A stretch of DNA of 64,000 nt from Grammothele lineata (lineage: Eukaryota > Basidiomycota > Agaricomycetes > Polyporales > Polyporaceae), in assembly GCA_002150815.3 (NCBI GenBank), contig NDFF03000011.1, positions 62,001 through 126,000 of the forward strand, written 5' to 3'. This document shows positions 32,274-44,686 of this stretch, piece by piece. Numbering within the stretch: the first letter of the stretch is position 1; every line of letters starts with the position of its first letter. The notes beneath the pieces were generated by a model. The model saw only the letters and a program-made list of their open reading frames with translations. It did no database searches and had not been told where the DNA came from. The position numbers and the translations under genes are program-made.

Positions 32274-35092
32274 TCACCCCTTGTCTCTGCGCTTTGAGCC
32301 CGTACGCGGTACGTTCTTGTCCCGTGTCGAAGGCGGCCCTGGTGTCTGATATCGCTGGGGGGCACGCCCGCGCGCGGGCGTGCCGTTACGATGTCCAGAG
32401 CGCCCCGCACTGTCTTCGGGTGCGCTTTCTTCCTCCTCTTCGAATGGTAGGTGGGATGAAGGTGCGGCCCGAGCTTTCCCCTTTCCCTTGGACGAACGTG
32501 AGGTCGAACGCCTGGGGTGCTCCTCTACCTCATCTTCGTCCTCGTCGCACCGCGGCGGAGACAACGTGACAGGACGCTCGTTCGCGCCCAACTTGAAAGA
32601 TACTCGCCGGCCGCGCGAGCGGCTCCTTTGCCCAGGCGGGACAGATGCGGGGCGCAGGATCGGCGACGACCGCGCGGGGGAGGAGTTAATCGGCGAAGAA
32701 GGCGGGAGCGTGCCGCTTGAGAATGCCGGGTCATATCCATACGGGTATGGCTGCTGATGTGGGTGCGTCGGGGTGGAGTACGTTGGACCTGAGGAAGATG
32801 ACGAGGGTGTGTTGAGCGCGTAGGCGGGATGCGTGCGATGGCGCTGGTGGCTAGGTGTGTAAGGTGGCCATGGCACGGGCGGGAAGGGGATGCCTGCTGG
32901 GGGGTAATTGTAGTTGGAATGTGGGTGTGAGGGTAGAGGCGGGGGAATCGCTCCTGACGCCATCAAGTAGGACAAGCTATGCCATGCCTGTGCAAACATA
33001 TACTGTGCCTGCGGGTCATGCATGGTGGGTGCGGGCGTAGAATACAAATGTCGGTCGTCGGTACCGTTGCGGCGGGAGCCACTCGCAGAAGAATGGTCTC
33101 CATGACCTGTATATGGAGGCGCTGGCTGTGGTGGGTATAATGGAGCCTGGGGTATATGGGGCGCGGAGCTTCGGGCGCGAGACAGGGCACGGGCCGGAGG
33201 CGGAGGTACTTCGTCTTCTGCAAATCTTCGTCAATACATAGAGACTCGTCGCACAGCACTGAGGACATACCCTCTTCGTCGTCCGTGGGAACCGGCGACG
33301 ACGTTGGTGGTGGAACATCCGAAGAATAACCATCTCTGGCATTGGGGCGATTGACCCGATTGCGACCAGAGCCGCTCGCATTTGAAAGTTGAAACTTCTT
33401 CGGAGAGTCGTCTGACAACGAGGACAGAGAAGATACCCTGCGGCGTTTCGTGCCTCTTGGATGCGCAGCCGGAGGTGGGGAAGGAGATTCGGATTGTCGT
33501 ATTGTAGTCCGGGGCTGTGATTGAGAACGTCGCCGTGATTTGAGTGACGGTGATACGGTGTCCCGATTCGCCTCTTGCGAGAAAACGGCCTTCTCTTTTC
33601 CTTTCCCTTTGACAACTTCTGGCTTTGCAGCAGACGGAGGCGGCGACGAGGATGTGCGGAGAGAACCATTAGATTTACTACGACGCACAGGTATTATCAC
33701 CTCCGGCTTCAACTTAGTTCGACGCGGCTGCCCCTTCGTCCTGTTCGGAGGCCCTATAGGGAGACGAGAAGACAAGAGTTTGGTACTCGGACCAGTAGGT
33801 TCCTCGTCATCATCACTGGGCGAGGGCGGTCGAGGTCTTGGAGTGAACCTCGCACGGATCCTTGGAAATTTGGGGCTCGGTGTGTCAGGCTCCGAGACCC
33901 TCTCCGTGTCATCTTGTCCGGCAGGAGTACTGTCTGCGGCGGAGGACGATCGAGGCGGCGTCAAAAGCTGCTGCACGGGCGCAGGGGAAGGCGAACGTTC
34001 AGGGGTTTGCGGCTGCTTCTCCGCTGCGGACGTGGGCGGATGTCGAGATCTTGAACGCGTGGGTGGCGGCACACGACTTGAAGCACGACTGACAGCAACG
34101 GGTTTGCGAAACTGAGAGCGTTCGCGGGGTGGCGGAGCGAGAGGAGAGGGGCGGGAGTCGGTTAAATCAGTAATAGTATCGGAGGGCGGCACAGAATGCC
34201 TTGGAGGGATCGGTGTGTCGTCAATATCCCAGGTAGCCAGCTCGTCCTCGGAAGAGTCGTCATCGTGTACCGAAGTAGGTCTTGGCCGCTGAGGCGGTGG
34301 TTTGCATGGAGGGCTGGAGGAGCGCGTTTCTCGATCTGAGGTCGGAGAACTCGCTTTTCTGCCAATTCCCGGGTCCAAAGCAGCATTGCAGATCGCGTCA
34401 TCGTCCAGAAAGATATTTTGAGCAATGCCCTCGACCTCTGCAGCATCGTCGTCGTCGTCTTCTTCACCATACAGCTCTCGCCGCCTCCTCTCCGCCTCTT
34501 CGAACTCCCTGAACGCCTCTGCGTCTTCTGGGTTTGTTTCGTCGGCTGGAGGAACATGCAGCGCCTTGTACAGCATGAGTTTCTCCGGCACAGGTGGAGG
34601 CGGCGAGGAGATCAGGTCCAGCTCGTCTGCGGATTCATCGTCTCCTTCCCCTTCCCCAGGTGCTTCCTCCACATCCGTTCCCGCATCCGCGTCGCCTTCT
34701 GCGTCCGCATCCGCTACTGTCATGGAGCCAAAATCGAACGTACCAACAACGGCGCGCGTCACGCCGCGGTCCTTGAGGAAGGACAGGTCCCGTAGGTCGA
34801 CGATGTCGTCCTCGTCTAGGGGCTTGTTGTAGCGCTCCGCAAGATTATCCCAGACCTGTAACATGCGCATGCGTGACTCTACGCGAGGATCCGCTTCGTT
34901 GTATACCGAAGCAGAAGACGCCCTTAACGACGAGGAACTTGAGCTCCTTGGGGTGGACGAGAGTCGCGGCCGTTTCGCAGCGGAGGGTTTGTCGCGAGTA
35001 CGCTGCCATGTACGAGAACCAGGCGGAGATGCGGAAGGAGTAATAAGCGGCGGCTTGAACGGTGGCGGAAGACCGACTCGCCGGTCGTCCAT
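32274..35092 (-). CDS. Scm3/HJURP-like CENP-A chaperone candidate, largely disordered
   Basis: Scm3 delivers the centromeric histone CENP-A. The start at 35092 (MDDRRVGLPPPFKPPLITPS) leads to VESRMRMLQVWDNLAERYNKPLDEDDIVDLRDLSFLKDRGVTRA at about residues 60–105. This resembles the Scm3 heart motif: a Trp/Tyr amphipathic helix, an acidic DDDIVDL stretch and a DRG turn. The rest is Pro/Ser/Arg-rich, with basic clusters (KGKGKEK, KRRRV, GKGKAR) fit for DNA binding and nuclear import. One intron near 33220–33280 joins ..DDEE to DEVPPPPARALS; the final exon ends SKRRDKG. The total is about 920 aa, long but within the range of fungal Scm3-like proteins. Two upstream in-frame Mets exist (35179, 35254). 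The assignment rests on about 45 residues. Confidence 0.5.
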
Positions 35093-38000
35093 GGCAGATT
35101 TACTGGGAGAACGCTGCAGCCACCGATGGACAGTGGTTGTCGATGTTGAATACAGGAATGGCAATGTCGTCTTTGTCATTGTCACGCACGTGATCCTTAA
35201 GCACGCGACGCGACGCGTCAGTGGCACAAGCGCTTCGTCGTTAAGTAGGTACACTAACGGCCCTCAAATGCAGCGCTGACAGCTCAGAGAGGTCGCCTTT
35301 GTCCGTCGCTCGAAACGGACACGGAGGGTAGAATCTCGGGAAGAGCAGGGTGCGGCATTCTTCGAGGTCCTCACGATGGGCGGAAGGCAAACAGACCACT
35401 TAGAAAAGGGCACGGATCATCCATCTGCACCTGCAGTTGGATGCACACTGGGATTAGCATGAGTCAAACCGACGAGCCCTGCGCACAGAAGCCTCCGTGC
35501 AATGGCGCAAAATGCTGGTCGTGTGACACCTATTTCCTCGGGCAGAGGGCCTACCAACCAATGAACAAACAGCTCAGGCGCGATCATGTTGTGGGCGTGT
35601 ACTGCACGAGGAGCTCCGCCGCCGCACCTTTGTGGCACACGACCAAGGTACCCCAATTTAGTCAAGTCCGAGCACAAACTGTTGGCGCATCCCCAGCTCT
35701 CACAGGGAGCAGGTTTCCGGCATCGGGAAATCAACACTGGCGTTGCGAGAAAGTGAGCTTATCCAATGGACCCTGGTTCATCGATGGCGACCCTGGCATT
35801 GCGGCGGAAGCCAACTCTTTACGAAGACGGCAAGGAATAGAAGATCGCGACACGGTGTACCTTTCGTCCGTTTCTCGCCCTTGTAAGCGTTGACTGGAAA
35901 CCGTCGCAAACGTGCACAAGGGTGACACTAGTCGCAAGCGAGCGACCGCGCGGACGGGAGTGGTCTCTCGGTTGGAGGCGCTGTGGACAGAATTCGATCT
36001 AGTCTTGTCTGGCAACGAGGTAAACGCGTATGAATTCCAGGATATGTGTGCATACTCACCCCTTACCATACCAGCACAAGCCCAGCGAACACTCTGACCA
36101 CTCCGAAGTGTCTTGCTTGATAACGCCAAGAACCTTGCCTCTGAAGATCTGAAGCCTTGCAGCTTGCTCGCCAATCCGGTTAGTGATTCCTCTTATATAT
36201 AAGTCCCTGCTATTCTGAAAGGACTCGTACAGTAGCAGCATTATCAGCACTTGTCTTCCGAGAGAGATGCGCGAGGCTCGGAAATGAAAGCAAGAAGGCC
36301 GGGAGCCATGACGTCGGCATGGATCATACAGGTACGCGCACCTGACGGGTTCTGAAATGCGCGCTCGAATATGCATCGTCAGGGTGCCTTGTGCGTTCCG
36401 TGTCAACAGAGAACACCACCAACTAGTGGTGAAATCTAAAGCTGGCGTGAAGATAGGTAAGCATCGCGCCTAGCTGTTGGGCACAAAACCCTAGGGTGGC
36501 AAGGAGGCGAGAAAATGAAACACACATTCGAGCGCGACAATGATGGGTTCACACCACACGCCGATCACAACGTTCGCGGTCTGGTCCCCGCCAGCCCCAT
36601 ACAGTGGTGTAATGTGACCCCGGGAGCGACGGTGCTGTCCACAGACAAAGGAAGTGGGCGGGCGCACGTTCGTGATGATCCCTAGACCACATCGTCCGAG
36701 ACGTTGGCCACGACGTGCAAGAGGCGCCACACGACGTTCAGCAACAGAGGGGATCATTGGGGATGCCGCGATCGTTTTCGGCGGCGTCGACATCTGTTGT
36801 TCGGACACTGAAGTCGATGACAGCCAAATGACGAGCGATCCGCCCTCCTTTCACAACGTAGGGTTCTAGGCCTTGGCGCTGACCCCATTGAGTGATGGGT
36901 TACGAACAGAGTGCAGCGATGCCACTCGCAACATGCTTATCTTCACGCCAAGTGATCTTATCCAACAGTAAGAAGGAGATATACCCAAGGAACTGAGATA
37001 ACGTACTAGGGAAAGCTACAATTTTTGACGGCATAGGAGGGGGCCGCAGACGATCCTAGGCACCCGAGCGTCCCCGCTCGTTTCTCAGTGCGACCACAGG
37101 TAAGAACATAGAGGGGTGAGGGATGAGTTGCAGCTGAGAATGCTTCGCCGCTTTCATTTGGCGAAGATCGCAGGAACGTTCGTGCGTCGAAGACCACGGC
37201 GGCTGCGGAACCTGTCCCGAGGCGGAGTTCGCGCGGGCCGCGGCCAAGCTTCCCAGAGACCTATCCAGGACATGTGCAAATCGTCTAGCGCAGACGAGCG
37301 CACAGTGCGCGGGAGAGGGCGTGCGGCGTCAGGTAGGGCATCGCGCGAGCTTTTGGTGGGTGGCTGGATGTAATGATCCGTGAGTTTAGTTACGTCCTTG
37401 ACATCGGGGAGCGGTTTTCGACCTCAGAAGGTGAGTCATGATCCACGATTTGCGCTGCAACAAAGTATGCGCTGTGTTCAGTGAGGCGGTGGAATTGACG
37501 AAGATGGAGGAAGCATACACAGGCCGCAATCTGGTTCCGAGGTGAGGATCGTTCTTGGTCCCCATCAGGTTCGGAAAACTGCTTGTGTGGAGGAGCATCG
37601 AAGTCCTCATCATCTCCACAAATCTAATGTCTTGCTACTCTTCACAAAATGAGGATATGCTATATGCAAGGTGTCACACGAGCTTGAACGCGGCAAATCT
37701 CATCCCATACGTAACATTGCTGAGATGAACAGCGAAGAGACGCAGAGCACATCGGAAAGCCTTTGAGGACGTCGTTAAGCCAGATATGCATTAGACTAAG
37801 GAAGACGGACCTGTAAATTTTTCTGAGCAACGAGCATAACATCGCTGGCGTCGGGCTAGGTACCCGGAGCCCGGAGTATCAACGATAGAGGTCTCAATAA
37901 CACAAGTCTCCTTAGTCGAGAACTGTGGAAGGGCGGAGAAAGCGACAGGCGCCCATAATGAAGTAATCGCGGTGACGGTCGACGGCGGTTTCCGATACGG

Positions 38001-38996
38001 TCAAGGTCTACACTCGCCACCACGACGCTTACGCCTGGAGGAGCTCGGTCCATTAGACCCCGAATGGCAACACTGGCGGCCAAGCCTCATGGTTACCTCA
38101 GCATATCACATCGGACAGTCTTCTATGAGCGGGATCTGGAGGGTCCAGCGACGGCTCGGTTCTGCCAGTGCGGCTCCTAGGACACTGAACGCTTTCCGGG
38201 GCTGTCGCACAAATACGAGCCAATTTCTCGGAGAAATACCGAGATCTCCGGGGTCTTTAGTAGGTACCTGACAAAATTGGAGAATTAGTGGCTAGGAGCA
38301 TCTCTCCTTTGCTGAGATCGATCCTAGGCCGTTCATATGCGAGATCATGTTAATCTGACGCACTACGCGCAACGTTGCACTCCAGGTACCGCAACACCGA
38401 CACTCTCAGGATGACCGTCTTCTCGAGATACTTTCTGGTCATTGCCAATGGAAGCTCTTCACAAGGCAGTTCGGTGCTCAGCTATGACCCACGTACTACT
38501 TACTCATCGTGGTAGGAGTTTTCGCGAACGCCAAATGCCATTATGCGAGAAGGGCAGAAGCGGGCCACGTTCTACGAAGACCCCTGACTCTCCTGCTTCC
38601 GCGCCATTCATTTCGCGTGCCGGGCATGTGCCGTCGGTGAGCATCCTCTCCCGCGCGCCCGGTATACGGGATAACAGCGATTATGGTTTGTGGCGCGGCG
38701 CAGAGCTTCATTCCGTTGTCCAGCTTGACGTCTTGCTTATCACGCTCCAGCTCACTTTGGATGCCCGCAGTTCCCCCGAAAGCCACCGACTGTGAACGGT
38801 CTTTTCCGTTTGGTCACGATGCATCACTATGGTCGAGGCTCGTGTGATCGTAGAGTAGGCTCGTCCAAGATTCGCGATGCGCGTGCTACTGCTCTCAGAC
38901 GTATATAACCAGGGACGTCCTCGCCTCTGCGTCCTCCATCCACCGCTACCGCCTTTGCTACCTGTTCTACTGCTCCGAGGATTCCTCCATTTCGAC
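35093..38996. other. Gene-poor stretch of 3.9 kb
   Basis: I recognise no conserved protein, RNA gene or mobile element on either strand. Open frames are short and lack domain-like sequence. It holds the Scm3-like promoter at its left end, the HIT-like gene promoter at its right end, and a curious 17-base match at 36969–36985. Confidence 0.5.
38902..38908 (+). promoter_or_regulatory. TATA box of the first HIT-like gene
   Basis: TATATAA lies 95 bases upstream of the start codon at 38997, followed by a pyrimidine-rich leader typical of strongly expressed fungal genes. Confidence 0.5.
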
Positions 38997-40688
38997 ATGT
39001 CAACTACAACCCTCCGCACTGTCGCCGCTGCCCGCCCTGCCGTCAAGGTACTTCTTTATGACATCATTCTGCTCACCGCCGTCTGACTCTTTATTCACTC
39101 TTCAGCGCGCTAGCCACACTTGGCCAGGCACCTCCTCTTCAGAGGCTCGAAGCCACTTTGAGGATTTCCTCCACGAGATCGGTGCAAGCACCGAATTCGC
39201 GAGCGTATGTTGCGTCCCCCGACCTAGTGAGTTTGTCCACGCCTGTGGCTCATAGACGCTGTGGCCCCGCTCACATCGTTCATGATCAGACGCGGTCGCG
39301 GCGCACATCCACGCTCACAACCACACGCACCCCCATCCACGAGAACGGTCTGTTTCTCGTGTCAGATCGAAATCTGGCAACGAGATCACCGGCCTGGCGC
39401 AGCCACGGAGCCACTTTGAGGACTTCCTCATGGAAATAGGTGCGAGGACCGACCTTGCGGCGGTCTGCTGCGTCCCCCGTCCTTGTGAGTGCTAGCAAGA
39501 CACTCCGTGAAGGCTGCCGCTCATCGACGTTCATGACGCTAGCTGCGACGGGGTCCAGCCACATCCAAACCCACACACACATGCGCGAGCGATCCACATC
39601 TCGTGTGGGAGCGAACAGGTCCCTTTCGCGAGCGGTAAGTCCGATCTGAGATCTCGTCCTGAATCGCGCCTCTCGAGCTCGAGGCTCACACTCGTCCTTT
39701 CCACCAGCCCGACTCCGCGCGTGCGCCCTCGCAAGAACCCGCTCGCCCTGCGCTGGCCACCCGAGGACGGACCCTGTCCTCCCCGCGCGTTTCCGGGACC
39801 CTCACGAGCGGCCTCCCCGTGCCCCTGGGTATGAAGAGTCCCGCGCTCTCCGCCGTCGACCTCGAGAACCACGACGCGCCGATCTCGGCGTCGTATATCC
39901 ACCTTGCGTCCGCGCGCGAGTCGCTCCTCAGCTGCATGGCCTTCGTGCCCGACCCCGAACTCCAGATCGCATCCGAGGACGCCCCCGCGCAGGGCGCCGT
40001 CGACGAACGGCGGTCTCGCCCCCGCACGCGCTCCGCCGCACCCCGCGCTGCGGCGTCCTCCCTGACCTCACGGCTCTCGGACGCGTCGCAGTCTACGCAG
40101 TCTTCTGCTTCCTCTTCTCCTACTTCCGCCACCTCCACAGCTCCGCCCGCGGCCCCCTCCCGCGCCCGTGCCTTATCGCGCAACCCCCGCCCACGCGCCT
40201 CAGGCTCCTCCTCCTCCCCCCCCCCCTCCTCCTCCTCCTCTTCCTCCTCTTCCGGACAGGGCCCCCAATCTCGCTCGCGCTCCGTACGGCGCCGCTCGCC
40301 CAGCCCGACGCCCTCCATCGACTCGCTCTCCACCGCCTCCTCCTCCGAGGCGCCCGCCACCCCTCGCAGCACCTCCACGCCCCTCGGCCTCACCAGTTCG
40401 TCAACGACGACGCTCGAGGACCTCGAGCGCACCTCGCGCTTCTGCGTGCCCGCCGTCTGCCGCGGGTGCAAGCGCCAGGGCGCGAACTACCCCAGCTGCG
40501 CGCGCTGCGGCGAGAACTGGTGCTCGCGCGAGTGCCGCACGGGCGCGCACCACGCGTGCGCCGCTGTCGCTCACGCTCACGCTCCTGCGCCGCTACCCGT
40601 TTCCGCGATCGCGACTGTGACCGCTGTTGCGGCGGGGAAGCGGCCGCAGACCGTGACGCAGACGCAGGTGCAGGCGATCTACCTGTGA
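38997..40688 (+). CDS. HIT-like zinc-finger protein A with duplicated N-terminal unit
   Basis: My model has five exons, all phase-consistent: 38997–39047, 39106–39226, 39290–39484, 39543–39634 and 39708–40688 (about 479 aa). It encodes MSTTTLRTVAAARPAVK, then SHFEDFLHEIGASTEFASVCCVPRP, a His-rich HIHAHNHTHPHPRERS stretch, a second copy SHFEDFLMEIGARTDLAAVCCVPRP with HIQTHTHMRERS, and a Ser/Pro/Arg-rich disordered middle with a poly-Ser run (about 40205–40255). The end is a treble-clef finger: CRGCKRQGANYPSCARCGENWCSRECRTGAHHAC. The C-x2-C..YPSC-x2-C..CS-x2-C..H-x2-C spacing resembles zf-HIT. A paralogue follows at 43251. The function is unknown; HIT fingers usually mediate protein contacts in chromatin or snoRNP assembly factors. 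Confidence 0.7.
39151..39634 (+). repeat. Tandem duplication, period 258 bases, spanning exon–intron–exon
   Basis: The sequence starting agccactttgagga at 39151 recurs at 39409. Each copy encodes SHFEDFL-x-EIGA..VCCVPRP, then a GTGAGT intron of about 60 bases, then a His-rich H-I-x2-H-x-HTH..RERS segment. The offset is a multiple of three, so both copies are read in frame. Confidence 0.75.
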
Positions 40689-43250
40689 GCGTGTACGAGG
40701 CCCCGCTGATCTCCTCCCCCGCCCGCGGAGGTGGACTTGAAGAGGAGGAGTGGGTTGCCTTCCGGAGGTGAGGAACATGGGGGCGGAGCGCTGGGCGGCT
40801 GCGAGCTTCCCAGGGGAGGGAGCGAAGGCGGAGAAAGCTGGGCGCGCACGGAGATAACCCGCCTGCGGCGAGGCTCGGGCGGGAAAGAGCGTCGAGCAGG
40901 AGGCGCACGCAGGCGCACGCAGGCGGACACGCGCTCTATCATATGACGGCCGGACGTTGATGTATTGCCCGCGCTATTACTGCACAAGCACCGTGTATGA
41001 TGCATGGTATAGATATGTACGTCCTTTGTACTTAACAGTGTCGAGTCCTCGACCTGTTCGACCGATGGCCGCCGCTGGAGTCTGGAGGCGGGGCATGAGG
41101 CCCGGCCACGCGCTGTTCTGGTGTGACGGAGACCCCACGAATTACGTTGATGCCCGAGACGCGTCCCGCCCTGGATCGTAACTTCGCTGGAGGCGAAGGT
41201 TAAGAATAAGAAGGGCACCTCAACGGTCAACGGCGTCTTTCAATACGAGCCTATCCGCGAAATCAGCTTCATGGGCGTAGTGCAACGCCGGCCCGACGTG
41301 TGACGGACGAAAGATCGACCCGAGCGAACTTACGCTGCTGAATGGTCGGGATAAACACGCCCCGTCGTGAACGCCGTTACTGTTAGAACCCTAGCGGTGC
41401 ATCGATACTGGCGCCGCACGTAACTTGCAGTGCTCACGCGCCGCCAATCCGTGGCGTGTGGTCGAACCCTGCGAGATCATCATTGGTCGGATGTCCTGCG
41501 GGGACAAAACTGAGCAGCACGGAGTCGCGACGGTGCGTACGGGATCCCGTCTGGATCCACGGCGGGCGCGAGCGTGGTGAGCTGAGTACGCACCATCCAC
41601 CAGAAGACAACTGTTCGTCATCGCTCTGCGACAGAGGACTCTTCATCGGGCTGCTCGTACGACCACGCGCCCTGAGACCAGACACACGAGCTGCGCACCG
41701 TTAGACATCTAGTGTACCCATCTTGGACCGTGCCGAGGGGGCCGCGAGGGACAAGCTCTCGAAAGATTTGGAGGCCGGCCGGCAGAACGTCTTCCGTTAT
41801 GTTCTGGTGGAAGAAAGAAGACAGAAGGGGCGGGGGGCGGCCATCCGGAGCTCGCTTGGCCTGAGGACCTGAGGACGGCAGCACGGCGGTGTTCAAAGAC
41901 ATCCAGACGATGGTCGTGTGCCGCGTCGTGGACTATTTCTGGTCGCTGGCGAAGCGGAATGAGAGTGAATTGGGCGAGAACACGTCGCGTTATCGATTGC
42001 TGCCGACGGCACAAAGACAGGAGTAGCTTGTGAACATCGAGAAGCGTACTCCGCCTGTGCTCAAAGACCAAGGGAGTCACTGCAGTATGTATCAGCGAAA
42101 CTCTGTAAGATGAGGTGCGTGCGCGGAGAGCGGGTTTAGTATACTCACCCGATTGTTCAAGGTTCCGGGCCCTGATCGACCAATGCAGACGGACGCGGTA
42201 TGAAGCCACCTTCCAACGAGAGGGAGTGTATCGCCCTCAACGTGACCCGACTCCAGCGACCGTCGGCGGCAAGGCGGCACTCCGTTCCATGCTGCTCGCG
42301 GGATTCCCGAAGCAAAGCGGGAGCCATGGGACTGTCTGACAGCCTTGCTTCGGTGGGCATTCACTGACTGGTGGCAACGATGGTGTGAATGAGCCGAGAC
42401 GTTCTCCACGGAGGTTGTCGAGTCGCGCACGTCATACAGATTGTATACCACGACTGCTATGAGCCCCCTTCACTGCAAGGTCTTGACGTTTCGAAGAGGA
42501 CCTGGGAGCGGAGCTGCGAAGAGGAATGAAGGTTATGTCGGACGCCTGCTAGAGCGCTGTTCGGTTGCAAACCGTAGATGTACAGAAGTGGCTTTGAGGC
42601 ACTGCGGCAGACGCGCCTGCCGATGCGCGGGCGGACCGAGCACGTCTTCCGCTTGTGTTCCCCACGGAATTTGTGGTCGTGTGCCACAAATGCAGGCGGG
42701 ACGCACTCCGAAGAGGTCGTGAGTACGAACTAGAAGCTGCCGACGGTTACGTATGAGAGAGCAGCAGAAGCGATAGCACGCGAGGCGTGGGGGTGGAAGG
42801 GGTGGAAAGATATGTACGTCTGTCGCGGGGGCGTCGCGGGCGTCGAAAGGGCCAGAACGCTCGTGGAGGAGGAGCTCCGGAAATTTTGACAGGGTGGTGA
42901 TTTTTGAGCCGACCGAGGAGGCGCTGCAGGCGGGGAGTGTTCTTGGACTGAACGTTGGGGGCACTCTAAACGCGCCGTCGTGCGGGGACGGGATGAAGGC
43001 CAAGTATGCCGTCATGCGATAAACACAGGCCTGCCGTATCAAGCACGATGGACCCGGGGAAGGAGATTGGCCAGGGACGCGCGGAAGAAGAGCCAGGCTG
43101 CGAATAGCCGCCCACGCCACCGAGAAAACACAGGCGGTGCGGAGGCGCCCGTCCACCATTCTCGGTCGTGTGACGGTCCTGGGCCTCGTCTACTATAAAA
43201 CCCCGACTAACGTGCTCGTCCGCCCTCTTCAGCCGCGAGCAGCGCGCGAC
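40689..43250. other. Intergenic between the two HIT-like genes
   Basis: About 2.5 kb with no recognised gene. Several open frames of 70–200 codons exist on both strands but none shows a conserved motif. Confidence 0.5.
43195..43200 (+). promoter_or_regulatory. TATA box of the second HIT-like gene
   Basis: TATAAA lies about 51 bases upstream of the start codon at 43251. Confidence 0.5.
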
Positions 43251-44686
43251 ATGGCCACCGTCCTCTGCGAAACACAATGCCAGCCATTCCCCAGTAACGA
43301 CGGCCAAGGCCGCTATCACTGGGTATGTCTTATCGCCCCACCATGCTCGCTTTGTACTCCGACACTCACTGCCTATCGCCTTTATAGCCCCCCGCGCCCC
43401 CCGGTAGCGAACGCGAGCACTTCAGACCGCGTTCCCTCCGCGTCGTTACTTGCCAGTCTCAGTGTGCACCGACGTCTGCTTCCGCGCCGAGCACCGAGCC
43501 CATGCCTACACACCCCGGCGTCAAAGCCCCTCTGTCTGCTACACCTTCTAGCACCTCCCGCAAGAATGACATCTCTTCCGACTCGCACCCGGGCGCATCT
43601 CGGGAGCAAACCCGGGGGCTGCACCGTGGCGGCGAACAAAGGTCTGCCGTTATGTTTCCTCAGGCTGCCTGTCCTCCGCGTTCGCACTCCCGCACCATGT
43701 CCTCGACCGAGCCCAGCTCCAGCAAAGCCGGTCGTAGTCCCCCGTCGAGCTCTTCCACACGCATACGCGCTAGGACGCGCGCTGCATCGTCTGCAACTGT
43801 AGGGCATGAGCCTCGTCCTCGTCCCCGCCTCCCGTCCATGCTCGCGTCCGTGCTCACTCTGCGCAAGGCGCCCGCGGAGGTCCACACGCCAACGAGCCCC
43901 GACGACCTCGTCGGCGCCTTCGCCCCCACCGCCAGCCCGCGCCCGCGCCTGAAGAGCCTCCTCTCCCTCTCAGGCTCCGGCTCGCGCTCCAGCTCTCGCT
44001 CCAGCTCCCTCGCCCGCCCCGCGTCATCCGCATCTGTCTCCCTCCCGCCCTCACCGCTCGTCCCCTTCGCACCCTTCTCGCCCTTCTCGCCTATCGCGTA
44101 CCCGACGATGCGCCGGGCGCGACACCAATCCGACGCGATCCCACGCGCCTCGCGCTCGCCCGGGCCACACCGCTACCGTAGCCGGCCCCGCGTGTACGAT
44201 GAGGACGAGCACGACGACGCGCGGCCGCGCTCGCCCGGGCTGCCCTCCATCTGCCGCACGCCCTCGTCCTTCTCGGGCTCGGACGACTACTTCCCCACCG
44301 CGCCCTCCTCCGCGGGCCCGCCCACACCTGTGCTCCATCCCATACCCGCTCTACCCGTCCGCGATGCGAAGGGCAAGGGCAAGGCGCCCCTCCGTGGCCC
44401 CGCGTACGCGCACGTGCGCACGACCTCAGAAGCAGGGGGTCTGGCGGAAAGCCCCGGGGCGCTGCCGGCCCTGCACCCGGCCCTGGAACGGCTCGAACGT
44501 GCGTCGATGTTCGTGGTGCGCACGGCGTGCGCGACGTGCGGGAAGCGCGGCTCGAACTTTCCCTGCTGCCCCAAGTGCGGCGAGATGTGGTGCTCGCGCG
44601 CGTGCCGCCTCCAGCGCGGCGACGGCAAGCGGCACGTCTGCGCGTCCTCGGCGGCGAAGAAGGCGGGCGCGCAATCGTCACAATAA
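43251..44686 (+). CDS. HIT-like zinc-finger protein B, paralogue of the 38997 gene
   Basis: Exon 1 (43251–43322) encodes MATVLCETQCQPFPSNDGQGRYHW. A 65-base intron (43323–43387) separates it from one long in-frame exon running to the stop. The start of exon 2, PPAPPGSEREHF, lines up with HTWPGTSSSEARSHF of the neighbour. A Ser/Pro/Arg-rich disordered middle follows, then the finger ACATCGKRGSNFPCCPKCGEMWCSRACRLQRGDGKRHVC, nearly superimposable on that of protein A. This copy lacks the duplicated SHFEDFL..VCCVPRP unit. The total is about 455 aa. The function is unknown. An extra intron in the first 100 codons of exon 2 cannot be excluded. Confidence 0.68.

Noticed and set aside
35441..35893. 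150-codon open frame in the gene-poor stretch
   Set aside because: No domain, no promoter-like sequence and no family-like pattern.
39106..39484. Mutually exclusive alternative exons in HIT-like gene A
   Set aside because: A phase-correct acceptor at 39289 lets both copies be included in series, so exclusivity is not required by the sequence.
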